Part shown: positions 9,642 through 18,183 of the stretch, piece by piece
Layout of the letters: every line of letters starts with the position of its first letter
Position numbering within the stretch: position 1 is the stretch's first letter
Source of the DNA: Acetobacter malorum
GTDB taxonomy: Bacteria > Pseudomonadota > Alphaproteobacteria > Acetobacterales > Acetobacteraceae
Assembly (NCBI RefSeq): GCF_002153605.1
Contig: NZ_JOPG01000002.1
Span: 1 to 60,037 of the forward strand
Reading direction: 5' to 3'
DNA length: 60,037 nt
Position numbers and translations under genes: made by a program
Notes under the pieces: model-generated
What the model was told of the DNA's origin: nothing
Database searches by the model: none
The model's input: only the letters and a program-made list of their open reading frames with translations

Positions 9642-9796
9642 GCAGGCGGCTTCCTGATTACGCAATCAGACACATTTGGCAAGGGTACAGAGCCGGAAAA
9701 ACCACCAGAACAGTCCTTATCCTGTTACGACTTGGCAAGTTGCTATGTGACAGATAGGGTCTGCCCATCCGTATTTTTAGTGCTGGAGCAGCCCTT

Positions 9797-10321
9797 ATGG
9801 ACGTCTCAAAACTTTCCCCCGGCAAAGACGTGCCGTTCGACATCAACGTTGTGATTGAAATTCCGCAGGGATCTTCCGTTAAATACGAGATCGACAAAGA
9901 AAGCGGTGCCCTGTTTGTGGACCGCTTCCTGTTCACGCCCATGGCGTATCCCACGGCATACGGCTTCATTCCCGGCACGCTGGCTGCCGATGGTGACCCG
10001 ACCGATGCTCTGGTGCTGACACCGACCGATGTTGTCCCCGGCTCCGTAATCCGCGCCCGCCCCATCGGCGTGCTGAAAATGGAAGACGAATCTGGTCAGG
10101 ACGAAAAGATCATCTGCGTCCCGCACGACAAGATCCACCCGCAGTACAGCAAGGTGCAGACGGTGGAAGACCTGCCGGAAATCACCGTGAAGGCCATTGA
10201 GCACTTCTTCACCCGCTACAAGGATCTGGAACCCGGCAAGTGGGTGAAGGTCACAGGCTGGGGCACGAAGGAAGAAGCTGGCGATTTCATTCGCAGCGCT
10301 CTGACAGCGGGCAGCAAATAA
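9797..10321 (+). CDS. ppa: Inorganic pyrophosphatase, family I
   Basis: The enzyme hydrolyses pyrophosphate to two phosphates and drives biosynthesis forward in the cytoplasm. The 174-residue length is typical of bacterial family I enzymes. Visible motifs are [32 protein letters not shown] and the metal-binding signature [12 protein letters not shown] near residues 62-73, with the later [17 protein letters not shown] block. All metal-binding aspartates of the signature are present. The gene stands alone, with a terminator about 60 bp past its stop. Confidence 0.97.
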   Translation: MDVSKLSPGKDVPFDINVVIEIPQGSSVKYEIDKESGALFVDRFLFTPMAYPTAYGFIPGTLAADGDPTDALVLTPTDVVPGSVIRARPIGVLKMEDESGQDEKIICVPHDKIHPQYSKVQTVEDLPEITVKAIEHFFTRYKDLEPGKWVKVTGWGTKEEAGDFIRSALTAGSK

Positions 10322-10383
10322 TCCTGCGCCTTTCTGCCTGACAGGGCCACAAGGCCCGAAGCAGAAAAGCCAGGATGTTTCAG

Positions 10384-10419
10384 ACCGGGGGCAGCAGGAA
10401 TGCGGCCTCCGGTTTTTTT
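10384..10419 (+). terminator. Rho-independent terminator of ppa
   Basis: ACCGG...CCGGT with an inner GC-rich extension (one mismatch) forms a stem of about 12 bp, directly followed by seven T residues. Confidence 0.85.
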
Positions 10420-10440
10420 ATGCGTAAAGCGCGGGCCTGA

Positions 10441-10534
10441 TTTCATACTCAAGGTGTGAAATCTCTTCCCAAAATACAGGCTTATCAAACTGCGCTTATG
10501 AGGCGACTCTTCAGGCATTCCACTCCCTGAAGAG
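10441..10534 (+). promoter_or_regulatory. Two hairpins in the leader of the dioxygenase gene
   Basis: TTTCATAC (10441-10448) pairs with GTGTGAAA (10454-10461), one G-U pair. CTCTTCAGG (10507-10515) pairs perfectly with CCTGAAGAG (10526-10534) and ends 15 nt before the start codon, close enough to influence initiation. Neither has a T tract. Role unknown. Confidence 0.4.
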
Positions 10535-10548
10535 ACACAGCTCACAGC

Positions 10549-11379
10549 ATGACGTCCCTCCCAGATCAGACGCCCCATACGCCCCTGCCCCGGCAGCCGG
10601 TACTGTTTCTGCCGCACGGCGGTGGTCCGTGCTTTTTCATGGACTGGCCAGACACGTGGGACAACATGGCGGCCTTTCTGCGCGGCGTCAGTCACACTTT
10701 ACCGCAAAAGCCTGACGCCATTCTGGTTGTCTCCGGCCATTGGGAAACCGAGATCCCGACGGTCACAGCCGCAGCCCGGCCGCCGCTGATTTATGATTAT
10801 TACGGCTTCCCGCCGCACACCTATCATTTGCGCTACCCAGCCCCCGGTTCTCCGGCACTGGCTGAGCAGGTACAGGCTCTGCTCACCAAAGCTGGCATCC
10901 CCAACGCCGCAGACCCCGAGCGCGGACTGGACCACGGCGTTTTCATCCCCTTCATGCTGGCGTTTGAAGAAGCTGATATTCCGGTAGTGGAACTCTCACT
11001 CCAGCAGACTCTGGACCCCGGAGTACATCTGCGCATCGGGCAGACGTTCACCCCGCTACGCGACCAGAATGTGCTGATTGTGGGCACCGGCCTGACCTAC
11101 CACAACCTACGGCACTTTATGGGCGAAAACCCGGCTTCCAATGCGCTCTCTCATGAGTTTGACGCCTGGCTGGTTGCCGCCGTGCGTGCGCCGGAAACCC
11201 AGCGGAATGCAGCCCTCCAACAGTGGGAAGCCGCCCCGGGAGCCCGCATCTGCCACCCCAGAGAAGAACATCTGCTTCCCCTTATGGTCGCTGCCGGGGC
11301 CGCAGGCCCAGACAGGGGTATACAGATCTACCGGGATACCGTGATGGGTAAGGCGCTCTCCGGCTTTCGGTTCGGTTAA
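10549..11379 (+). CDS. LigB-type extradiol aromatic-ring dioxygenase family (DODA/YgiD-like)
   Basis: The 276-residue protein belongs to the class III extradiol dioxygenase (LigB) superfamily, which uses Fe(II) or Zn to cleave catechol-type rings. Metal and catalytic histidines are in the expected places: LPHGGGP near residue 22, VVSGHWET near 64, LDHGVFIPF near 126, and VGTGLTYHNLRHF near 183. The pattern YDYYGFPPHTYHLRYPAPGSP is typical of the DODA/YgiD branch found in many bacteria. The true substrate is unknown, and no aromatic-degradation genes lie nearby. Confidence 0.88.
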   Translation: MTSLPDQTPHTPLPRQPVLFLPHGGGPCFFMDWPDTWDNMAAFLRGVSHTLPQKPDAILVVSGHWETEIPTVTAAARPPLIYDYYGFPPHTYHLRYPAPGSPALAEQVQALLTKAGIPNAADPERGLDHGVFIPFMLAFEEADIPVVELSLQQTLDPGVHLRIGQTFTPLRDQNVLIVGTGLTYHNLRHFMGENPASNALSHEFDAWLVAAVRAPETQRNAALQQWEAAPGARICHPREEHLLPLMVAAGAAGPDRGIQIYRDTVMGKALSGFRFG

Positions 11380-11476
11380 GCGTGCGTTGACCGTGCTGAA
11401 TTTTCACAAAACCCATCACCCCTACGCCACGTTTCTTTCCAACTCTCATTCCCCCTCACAACAGGATCATCTTTTC

Positions 11477-12085
11477 ATGACTTCTCTGTCTTTCGCTCCC
11501 GCTCTTGCTGCACTTGGCCTCGTCGCCACATTGTCCACCGCACAGGCCGCCACGGCGCCGCAGGATGTGCAGGCCGGCACGTATCAGGTGGAAACCAGCC
11601 ACACACAGGTCACTTTTTCTCTGCTCCATTTCGGCTTTACCCAATATTCCGGCCTCTTTTCCGGCGCGACTGGCTCCCTGACCTTCGACCCGGCCCATCC
11701 GGCAACCTCAAAGCTGAGTGTTTCCATTCCGGTTGCAAGTGTGCAGACCACCAGCGCAAAGCTGACGGACGAACTGCACGGCGCAGACTGGTTTGACGCT
11801 GCCCGTTATCCAACAGCCACTTTTGTCTCCACCAAAGTGGTCCCAACTGGTGCTGGTTCGGCTGCTGTCACCGGGAATTTCACGCTGCATGGGGTCACAA
11901 AGCCCCTCACGTTGCAGGTGCGTTACGTAGGGGCTGGCATCAACCCGATGGATAAAGCCTACACGCTTGGCTTTCAGGCCACCGGCACCCTCAAACGGAG
12001 CGATTTTGGGGTAAAAACCTACGTGCCGATGGTGGGGGATGACGTCACCCTCTCTATCGCCGGGGCATTCGAGAAGCAGAACTAA
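11477..12085 (+). CDS. YceI-family periplasmic lipid-binding-like protein
   Basis: The product has a signal peptide (MTSLSFAPALAALGLVATLS..AQA) and then the YceI beta-barrel blocks YQVETSHTQVTFSLLHFGFTQYSG, WFDAARYPTATFVST, GNFTLHGVTKPLTL and GVKTYVPMVGDDVTLSI. YceI proteins bind polyisoprenoids or similar lipids in the periplasm, and one member is induced by base stress in E. coli. I chose ATG 11477 (202 residues) because AGGATC lies just upstream and it begins the signal peptide; an earlier in-frame start adds 30 polar residues. Confidence 0.9.
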   Translation: MTSLSFAPALAALGLVATLSTAQAATAPQDVQAGTYQVETSHTQVTFSLLHFGFTQYSGLFSGATGSLTFDPAHPATSKLSVSIPVASVQTTSAKLTDELHGADWFDAARYPTATFVSTKVVPTGAGSAAVTGNFTLHGVTKPLTLQVRYVGAGINPMDKAYTLGFQATGTLKRSDFGVKTYVPMVGDDVTLSIAGAFEKQN

Positions 12086-12227
12086 GCCCCACTCTCCGGC
12101 ACGTCTGCGGCCGCAACATAAGGAGGCCCCGGAAGGGGTTCTCCGTCCTGCGTGGCTCTATAAAGTGCAGAGCCTCCAATGCGTTAAGGGATGGCCGCCC
12201 CTTTCTCATCAGGCCCAACCGCGCTCT

Positions 12228-12262
12228 GCGAAAAAAATTTCATAATGCGTTATTTTTTTCGC
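12228..12262. repeat. AT-rich 10-bp inverted repeat
   Basis: GCGAAAAAAA (12228-12237) and TTTTTTTCGC (12253-12262) are perfect complements around a 15-nt loop. It sits just upstream of the tRNA-Asp promoter. It may end transcription from the YceI side in either direction, or bind a protein. Confidence 0.5.
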
Positions 12263-12271
12263 CAACCCCGG

Positions 12272-12299
12272 TTGTCAAAGCTGAAAACATCGCTATAAG
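12272..12299 (+). promoter_or_regulatory. Sigma-70-type promoter of tRNA-Asp
   Basis: TTGTCA (12272-12277), a 16-bp spacer and TATAAG (12294-12299) lie about 40 bp upstream of the mature tRNA 5' end. Confidence 0.6.
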
Positions 12300-12340
12300 A
12301 CGCGACATACCGACGCACACTTCTGGTGAGCGTCTGGACT

Positions 12341-12417
<77 letters not shown>

Positions 12418-12582
12418 CTTTTCTTCAAAAAATAATTCAGTAAGAAAGTGGCGCGTGTTGCCCTCGGGGCCACTAGCGATTTTTCTCATAAAAAAAGCCC
12501 GGGCCCTGCTGGTTTTCTACCACACAGACCCCGGACCCGAAGCGCCGCATTCAAGGCATGCGGCCAGCCTGATCTGCCAGCG

Positions 12583-13110
12583 TCAGTCGCCCAGAGCCGC
12601 AGCGGCTTCCAGAGTGACGGCTACAGCATGCACCGTGGAAGCAATCCGCACGGCAGTCTGCACAGCTTCCGCTCCCAGCTCTTCACGCACAATCTTTTCA
12701 TGGCTGGTCACGCACAGACCACAGCCATTGATTGCGGAAACAGCCAGAGACCACAGCTCGAAATCCGTTTTTTCCACACCGGGGCGGCCAATAACGCTCA
12801 TGCGCAGCTGCGCAGGCATCTTGCCGTAATCCCCACCCGCCATATGCACAAAGCGGTAGTAGATATTGTTCATGCCCATAATGGCCGCGGCAGACTTGGC
12901 AGCGTTCAGGGCTTCAGGCGTCAGCTTGTCGGCAAATTCAGCCACGATGGCCTTCGTCACCACATCATTGCGAGAAGCAATGGCAGAGGCCACAAACGTA
13001 CCGGCCAGCTGCTGGGGTGTGAGGGTCACATCATTGGCGAGAGACCCGAGATTCAGCCTCAGATCCTTCGCATAGTCGGGAATACGATCCTTCAGAGCGT
13101 CGATCGACAT
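12583..13110 (-). CDS. ahpD: Alkylhydroperoxidase AhpD (carboxymuconolactone decarboxylase fold)
   Basis: AhpD reduces peroxides or recycles AhpC through a CxxC pair. The 175-residue protein has [12 protein letters not shown] with Cys130, Cys133 and His137, and Glu118 in FELW. These positions match the catalytic set known for mycobacterial AhpD, so the proton-relay machinery looks complete. It lies downstream of ahpC on the same strand, but a strong terminator lies in the 116-bp gap. It therefore either has its own promoter or depends on read-through. Confidence 0.95.
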   Translation of the reverse strand: MSIDALKDRIPDYAKDLRLNLGSLANDVTLTPQQLAGTFVASAIASRNDVVTKAIVAEFADKLTPEALNAAKSAAAIMGMNNIYYRFVHMAGGDYGKMPAQLRMSVIGRPGVEKTDFELWSLAVSAINGCGLCVTSHEKIVREELGAEAVQTAVRIASTVHAVAVTLEAAAALGD

Positions 13111-13180
13111 CAGATAATCCGTATGAAAAGGGGAGGAATGGCGCAGCTATCTGCGCCGCAGACGGGCTGAACCCGGTCTG

Positions 13181-13214
13181 GAAGAAAACCGTCTGACCCC
13201 GTGGGGCCAGACGG
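13181..13214 (-). terminator. Rho-independent terminator of ahpC
   Basis: On the reverse strand CCGTCTGGCCCC pairs with GGGGTCAGACGG (12 bp, one G-U) around a tight loop, followed by TTTTCTTCC. It lies between the ahpC stop and the ahpD start. Confidence 0.88.
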
Positions 13215-13226
13215 GAAGCGTCAGGC

Positions 13227-13769
13227 TCAGACTTTGATAAAGTCGTCGCCTTTTTTCCAGTTACAGGGGCACAGCTCATCGCTCTGCAGCCCGTCCAGAA
13301 TACGCACGATTTCCTGCGGGTTACGGCCAACGGACAGATCGTTGACAGACACGTGACGAATCACGCCCTGCGGGTCGACAACAAAGGTGGCGCGCAGAGC
13401 AACACCAGCTTCCTTGTGCATCACGCCTGTGCCTTCGGTCAGCTCGCGCTTGATGTCAGCCAGCATTGCAATCGGCAGATCTTTCAGATCGGCATTGTGC
13501 AGACGCCAGTTGAGGTGCACGAATTCGCTGTCGATGGACACGCCGTAAACAACGGCATCACGGTCAGCAAAGTCTTTGGCCAGCTTGCCAAAAGCCACGA
13601 TTTCGGTCGGGCAGACAAACGTGAAGTCTTTCGGCCAGAAGAAGACAACCTTCCACTTACCAGCGTCGGATTTGTCGGAAATCTGGACGAAATCGCCCTT
13701 CAGGCCTTCCGGACCACCGGGGACGGCGGTCAGATCAAAGCTCGGAAACTTATCGCCAACGGTCAGCAT
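13227..13769 (-). CDS. ahpC: Alkyl hydroperoxide reductase subunit C (peroxiredoxin)
   Basis: AhpC is a thiol peroxidase that reduces H2O2 and organic peroxides. The 180-residue protein has the peroxidatic motif DFTFVCPTEI (Cys53) and a C-terminal ELCPCNW (Cys167 and Cys169), of which the first is the usual resolving position. No ahpF reductase is adjacent; AhpD may serve as its electron donor, as in mycobacteria. I chose ATG 13769 because AAGGAG lies just upstream; an earlier in-frame start at 13811 has no such site. It is divergent from oxyR, which probably controls it. Confidence 0.96.
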   Translation of the reverse strand: MLTVGDKFPSFDLTAVPGGPEGLKGDFVQISDKSDAGKWKVVFFWPKDFTFVCPTEIVAFGKLAKDFADRDAVVYGVSIDSEFVHLNWRLHNADLKDLPIAMLADIKRELTEGTGVMHKEAGVALRATFVVDPQGVIRHVSVNDLSVGRNPQEIVRILDGLQSDELCPCNWKKGDDFIKV

Positions 13770-13852
13770 AAGCTTGCTCCTTCTTGGGTTGCTTAAAAGC
13801 TCCGACGGCACACAATACCGTCGTCGGGCATTATCTATGGCGCGGTGCGTCC

Positions 13853-13868
13853 ATTCATGCCAATGAAT
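13853..13868. promoter_or_regulatory. LysR-type (OxyR) operator candidate between ahpC and oxyR
   Basis: ATTCAT-GCCA-ATGAAT is a 16-bp interrupted dyad containing two T-N11-A pairs, the core LysR-family binding pattern. It lies in the 208-bp divergent gap between ahpC and oxyR. Another dyad, CGACGG-N9-CCGTCG (13803-13823), lies in the ahpC leader. Confidence 0.5.
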
Positions 13869-13977
13869 ATTTTATATCAAAACCATTGAAATGATCGATT
13901 GACCTGACAAAGGCGCTTCAAAAATAAGATCGCCCCAGATATGCGTTTTCAGCCCTTGAAAAGACCGAGGTCCGACC

Positions 13978-14931
13978 GTGCTTCCCCTCCCCTCTGCCCA
14001 GCAGTTACGTTATCTGATCGCCCTCTCTGAACTGCGCCATTTCGGACGGGCAGCGGCGGCCTGCGCGGTCACGCAATCCACCCTTTCCGCAGGCATCATG
14101 GCGCTGGAACGTCAGCTCGATTCCCAGCTACTGGACCGCACGGTCGGCAAAAAGGTCGTCTTCACCCCGCTGGGGCATGAAATTGCGCTTAAAGGCCGGC
14201 AGGCGCTGGAAGCGCTGGAAGCCGTGCCGCAGCTTGCCGTCGCCGCCCGCACGCCGCTGACAGGCCCGTTGCGGCTGGGCGTGATTCCCACCATCGGTCC
14301 GTTTCTGATTGAGCCACTCGTCAAAACTATCCGCACCCGCTTCCCGCAGCTCACCCTGTCCATTGCGGAAGACACAACGGAACATCTGCTGGAAAAACTC
14401 GGTATCGGGCGGCTGGACATGCTGGTTCTGGCTATGCCCTGCCTGTGTGACACGGCAGAAACTCTGCCCCTGTGGCGCGACCCGTTTCACGTCATCATGC
14501 CCGAAGACCATCCGCTGGCCCGGCTGAGCCATGTGCCGGTAGAGCGGCTGGCAGATCAGCGTATGATCATGATGGAAGATGGCCACTGCCTGCGGGAGCA
14601 AACGCTGGCGGTTTGCCGACAGGGCCGGGAATGGCACGGCACAGAGGGTGAGAGCGACTCCACCTTCTCCGCCACATCCCTCCATACCATGGCGGAAATG
14701 GTCGGGCTGGGGCTGGGCATCGGCGTCGTGCCATTACTGGCGCTGGAAGGCGGTATTCTGCGCGGGCACCCTGTTATCAGCCGCCCGCTTTCCGGTGGGC
14801 CAGTGTGGCGTACCATCGGTCTGGGCTGGCGCCCCCGCTCCCCACGCTCGGAAGATTTCAGAACACTGGCAACTGCCTTTTCCAGTCTGGCACCTCACCC
14901 AACGCAGATCCAAAGTCAGGACTTTGTTTGA
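13978..14931 (+). CDS. oxyR: Hydrogen-peroxide sensor and LysR-family regulator OxyR
   Basis: The 317-residue protein starts at GTG and has an N-terminal winged helix (QQLRYLIALSELRHFGRAAAACAVTQ, residues 8-33) and a C-terminal sensor domain. The redox pair is intact: Cys204 in MEDGHCLREQ and Cys213 in LAVC, nine residues apart as in E. coli Cys199/Cys208, followed by the family block TFSATSLHTMAEMV. Peroxide should form the disulfide and switch the tetramer to activate ahpC. Divergent placement next to ahpC fits both direct control and autoregulation. Confidence 0.96.
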   Translation: MLPLPSAQQLRYLIALSELRHFGRAAAACAVTQSTLSAGIMALERQLDSQLLDRTVGKKVVFTPLGHEIALKGRQALEALEAVPQLAVAARTPLTGPLRLGVIPTIGPFLIEPLVKTIRTRFPQLTLSIAEDTTEHLLEKLGIGRLDMLVLAMPCLCDTAETLPLWRDPFHVIMPEDHPLARLSHVPVERLADQRMIMMEDGHCLREQTLAVCRQGREWHGTEGESDSTFSATSLHTMAEMVGLGLGIGVVPLLALEGGILRGHPVISRPLSGGPVWRTIGLGWRPRSPRSEDFRTLATAFSSLAPHPTQIQSQDFV

Positions 14932-15001
14932 AGAGCCAGACAAATTCCCGGTAAAAAATACACTTCCATAAACAATTTATGGCCCTTTTCCGTGGAAAAC
15001 A

Positions 15002-15030
15002 TTGACTCGTACTGGCGGGGCCGGTATGTG
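15002..15030 (+). promoter_or_regulatory. Promoter of rpmJ
   Basis: TTGACT (15002-15007), a 17-bp spacer and TATGTG (15025-15030) lie 50 bp upstream of the rpmJ start. Just upstream, CCATAAA-CAA-TTTATGG (14966-14982) is a perfect short hairpin that may end oxyR transcription. Confidence 0.55.
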
Positions 15031-15079
15031 CCGACACACCTTATTTCAATTCTTGAGCATCGGCGGAGAAAAGCGGGCC

Positions 15080-15205
15080 ATGAAAATCAGAAACAGCCTG
15101 AAATCGGCCAAGGTGCGCGATAAAGATTGCCGTGTCGTACGGCGTCGCGGCCGGGTTTATGTCATCAACAAGAAGAACCCCCGCATGAAGGCTCGTCAGG
15201 GCTGA
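15080..15205 (+). CDS. rpmJ: 50S ribosomal protein L36 (zinc-free type)
   Basis: The 41-residue product ([19 protein letters not shown], ending [12 protein letters not shown]) is a complete L36 of the alphaproteobacterial form. It keeps only one cysteine (Cys17) and so lacks the CCCH zinc ribbon of the other L36 type. I chose ATG 15080 because GGAG lies about 10 nt upstream and the family N-terminus begins there. It has its own promoter and a terminator about 55 bp past the stop, so it is expressed as a single gene. Confidence 0.96.
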   Translation: MKIRNSLKSAKVRDKDCRVVRRRGRVYVINKKNPRMKARQG

Positions 15206-15250
15206 ATTATGCAGGGTCCGGCCTTTCCCGGCTGGCTTCTGGCGCATGAC

Positions 15251-15955
15251 ATGCGTGCAACCCGCTTTTCCGGTTTTCGGAGAAGCGGGTTTTTGCGTTC
15301 TGGCACTCTGATTGCCCCGTGCCTTCTGGCCAGCCTGAGCACTGCCGGACTCGCTGCGGCACAAACCGCGCAGCCCGCCGCAGCGCCAGCGGAGTCTCCT
15401 ACACCCGGCACATCCTCTTCAGGCCCCTCCGCAGGAAAAGTATCCTCCACTACTCCGCGTAAAAAGCTGACCCGCCCGCAGCAGATTGCTGCCCTTGCCG
15501 ACCAGCTGGCTCAGGCTAAAACGCCGGAAGATGCCCAGATGCTGGAAGCGCGTCTGGAAGCCCTCCGCGCCGCAGGTCTTTCCCCCACCACGCAGCTCCT
15601 GCTGCGGCGGGCGCAAAAGGATAGTCAGGCAGAAAAGCCGGATGAGGCTGTGGAGGATCTGAGTGACGCTCTGGCCCTTCAGCCAGACAGCGCCATCCTG
15701 TGGCGCAGCCGCGCCCAGATGCGCCTTGCCGCAGGCGATTTTAACGCGGCCATTACTGATCTGGGGGAAGCCCTGCAACGGGATGGACGGGACGCCAAAA
15801 GCTGGGGTCTTCTGTCCACGGTGGAAGAGCAGCGTAAGGACGGCCCCGCCGCCCTCAAAGCCTGGCAGAAAGTGCTGGAGCTCAACCCAATGGCTGACAA
15901 AAACCACAAGCATCTGGACGCCCTGCACATCAAGGCCTTCGGTCAACCGACTTAA
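15251..15955 (+). CDS. Secreted tetratricopeptide-repeat protein
   Basis: After a signal peptide (GTLIAPCLLASLSTAGLAAAQ) and a Pro/Ala/Ser-rich linker, the protein has helical repeats of TPR type: DEAVEDLSDALALQPDSAILWRSRA, then the AGDFNAAITDLGEALQRDGRD and AALKAWQKVLELNPMADKNHKHL units. It is probably periplasmic and mediates protein contacts; no specific function can be given. The start is uncertain: ATG 15251 reads through the rpmJ terminator hairpin, while an in-frame TTG at 15293 begins right after it and still leaves a full signal peptide. Confidence 0.75.
   Translation: MRATRFSGFRRSGFLRSGTLIAPCLLASLSTAGLAAAQTAQPAAAPAESPTPGTSSSGPSAGKVSSTTPRKKLTRPQQIAALADQLAQAKTPEDAQMLEARLEALRAAGLSPTTQLLLRRAQKDSQAEKPDEAVEDLSDALALQPDSAILWRSRAQMRLAAGDFNAAITDLGEALQRDGRDAKSWGLLSTVEEQRKDGPAALKAWQKVLELNPMADKNHKHLDALHIKAFGQPT
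15259..15294 (+). terminator. Rho-independent terminator of rpmJ inside the next reading frame
   Basis: AACCCGCTTTTCCG (15259-15272) pairs with CGGAGAAGCGGGTT (15278-15291), a 14-bp stem with one wobble and a 5-nt loop, followed by T residues to 15294. It overlaps the first codons of the TPR gene if that gene starts at 15251. Confidence 0.85.
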
Positions 15956-15964
15956 AGGGGCCCC

Positions 15965-16912
15965 TCAGGCCTGCCGGTTTTCAATCAGGCTTTTGCGAAT
16001 AGCGCGGCCACGCTGGATGCGGTCCACAATATAGTCTTCATCACCCCAGCGGATCGCACGCGCCATAGCCTGTGCGTCTTCCATAAAGCGCGCCAGCATT
16101 TCCAGCAAAGCCTCGCGGTTGGACAGGAACACATCCCGCCACATCACAGGGTCTGATGCCGCAATACGGGTAAAATCCCGGAACCCTGACGCTGCAAAAT
16201 CAAGCACTTCAGACCGGGTTTCATCCGCCAGATCATCCGCGGTGCCGCAAATGGTAAAGGCCAGAAGATGCGGCAGATGGCTCACAATGGCACACACGCG
16301 GTCATGGTGCGCAGGCGTCATTTCCCGCAGGCGCGCACCACAGCGCTCCCACAATGTGCGGATCGCACTCAGGGCTTCCGGCGGCGTGCCGTCCAGCGGG
16401 GTCAACAGGCACCAGCGGTCTTCAAACAGGGTCGCAAACCCGGCATCCGGCCCGGAATATTCGGTGCCCGCCATGGGGTGTGCGGGAACATAGGCCACGT
16501 CCGGTCGTAAAAACGGACTGATCGCCTCAATGACAGACACCTTGGTGGAGCCAACTTCGGTCAGAACAGAGCCGGGCCGCATGGCGGGCAGCACCTTTGC
16601 AGCCACAGGCCCCATAGCTCCCACCGGCACACACAGCATGACGCAGTCCGCCAGCGCAGCGGCCTCAGCGGCGTCAGCCATCACACGGTCCGCAATCCCC
16701 AGCTCTTCCACCCGCGCCCGCACCTCTGGCGAGACATCAACCGCAATCAACTGGCGGGCGAGTGTGCCTTTCTGCTGCGCCCGGCGCAGCACGGAGGAGC
16801 CGATCAGGCCGGGACCAACAACGACAAGCGTGTCAAATACGGGCGTTGCAGCTTCATGAGCCGATGCCATCACGGCATCCGGACCAGAGGCGTCAGAAAC
16901 AGTTGAAGACAC
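15965..16912 (-). CDS. tyrC: Prephenate/arogenate (cyclohexadienyl) dehydrogenase
   Basis: This enzyme oxidatively decarboxylates prephenate or arogenate with NAD(P)+ in tyrosine synthesis. The Rossmann motif VVGPGLIGSSVLRRA lies near residue 30, followed by CVPVGAM, EVGSTKVSVIEA and the substrate-site block PAHPMAGTEYSGP, with the C-terminal dimer helices. I chose the GTG at 16912 (315 residues) because AAGGA lies about 9 nt upstream and it sits just after the hpnL stop; an ATG at 16870 is possible but has no ribosome site. It appears co-transcribed with hpnL, without an obvious metabolic link. Confidence 0.92.
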   Translation of the reverse strand: MSSTVSDASGPDAVMASAHEAATPVFDTLVVVGPGLIGSSVLRRAQQKGTLARQLIAVDVSPEVRARVEELGIADRVMADAAEAAALADCVMLCVPVGAMGPVAAKVLPAMRPGSVLTEVGSTKVSVIEAISPFLRPDVAYVPAHPMAGTEYSGPDAGFATLFEDRWCLLTPLDGTPPEALSAIRTLWERCGARLREMTPAHHDRVCAIVSHLPHLLAFTICGTADDLADETRSEVLDFAASGFRDFTRIAASDPVMWRDVFLSNREALLEMLARFMEDAQAMARAIRWGDEDYIVDRIQRGRAIRKSLIENRQA

Positions 16913-16914
16913 TC

Positions 16915-17970
16915 TCAGGAATCCTTCACCACAGTCGGAGCGGGGCCGTAGCTGACGTCGGCCGTTTTCTTGGTCACAGGCTGACGCAGCCCGCGCATTT
17001 CCATCACCTGCCATAGCAGCAGGACCGGAATGCCAATGGCCAGCTCACGCCCGCGACGCAGCAGGGACAAGCCCAGAGACACGGAAGAATCAATCCCGAA
17101 CGCGTGGCCCAGCGCCATATACGCCCCTTCCTGCACACCCAGACTGCCGGGCACCAGAAAGCCAAGTGACATAACGGCACAGGTCACGCCCTCGATGGCG
17201 ATAGCGTTTGGCAAGGTCAGGGGAGCCCCCAGCATATTGGCGGTCATCCAAAGCATGGCCGCACTGCCCAGCCAGCCAAGCAGATGGTATGCGGCGGACA
17301 GGCAGATCCGGCCCGGGCGGCTCCAGATGGCTTCCATCCGCTCCTGGAGCGTGTCCGCCCCACTCAGCATGCTGTCATGCCACTGAGACGCCAGACTGCG
17401 GGTAAACATGCCGCCAAACTTGCGGAAAATGCTGCCGCCATGCCGCTGCGTCCAGATGAACCCGGCCGTGCCGAGCATCAGGAAGACCGCGCCAATAATA
17501 ACCGGGACCACAAACGGGCTGGAACGCTGATGAGCCACCAGAAAGGCCACACCCAGCAGCACAAACGCCACCTGCCCCATCACTTCTGTGGTGATATCAA
17601 CCAGATTGGCACTGGCAGCTTCCGGCCAGTCAATCTGGCGCGCCTCCCGCCCGTGCAAACCGTGGCCCGAACAAGTGGCACGAATGCCGATGACAATCCC
17701 GCCCAGCTGGGAGAACGGCAGGCAGGTTGCCGCAGCGTCCCGCACCATGCGCGCCCCCAGAAGGCGCAAATACCCGATTTCCGGCAGAGCCGCGTGCCAG
17801 GCCAGCCCCAGCATGCCGTTTACGGCAAGCTGGCAGCATACCATGAGAAGGAAGCCGCCCAGACCAATACGCATGACAGCGTGCACCACGGAGCCAACGC
17901 CACTCCACGCCACTGCCGCCGTAATGGCAACCAGACCCAGCAAAGTCAGAAAAATCGTAAGCTTCTTCAA
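16915..17970 (-). CDS. hpnL: Hopanoid-associated membrane protein HpnL (UPF0104 type)
   Basis: The 351-residue protein has about eight hydrophobic segments and belongs to the lysylphosphatidylglycerol-synthase transmembrane-domain-like (UPF0104) group. Visible blocks are LPFSQLGGIVIGIRA near residue 85 and SLGFLVPGSLGVQEGAYMALG near residue 270, typical of this family. Genes of this kind next to hpnA/hpnB are named hpnL and may flip or transport a hopanoid or its precursor, but the role is unproven. It is divergent from hpnA over a 213-bp gap. Its stop is three bases from the tyrC start, so both share a transcript. Confidence 0.88.
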   Translation of the reverse strand: MKKLTIFLTLLGLVAITAAVAWSGVGSVVHAVMRIGLGGFLLMVCCQLAVNGMLGLAWHAALPEIGYLRLLGARMVRDAAATCLPFSQLGGIVIGIRATCSGHGLHGREARQIDWPEAASANLVDITTEVMGQVAFVLLGVAFLVAHQRSSPFVVPVIIGAVFLMLGTAGFIWTQRHGGSIFRKFGGMFTRSLASQWHDSMLSGADTLQERMEAIWSRPGRICLSAAYHLLGWLGSAAMLWMTANMLGAPLTLPNAIAIEGVTCAVMSLGFLVPGSLGVQEGAYMALGHAFGIDSSVSLGLSLLRRGRELAIGIPVLLLWQVMEMRGLRQPVTKKTADVSYGPAPTVVKDS

Positions 17971-18183
17971 GGCCTAAGCTCTACCCGCCCGAGATGCCCC
18001 CCTGGGCCTCCCTGCTCCCTGGCGTAAAACACCTGACCAGAGGGGCTGCATTCATGAGTGATCAGACCACTTACACCAGCCCGGGGTCTGGCGCCACCTT
18101 GGGGGGCAGGATAAAGAAACAAACCAGCCGTTCGGGTTTCACACCCTTCCACTTCTTCTACCCATTATGGGAGCGCACTTCAT

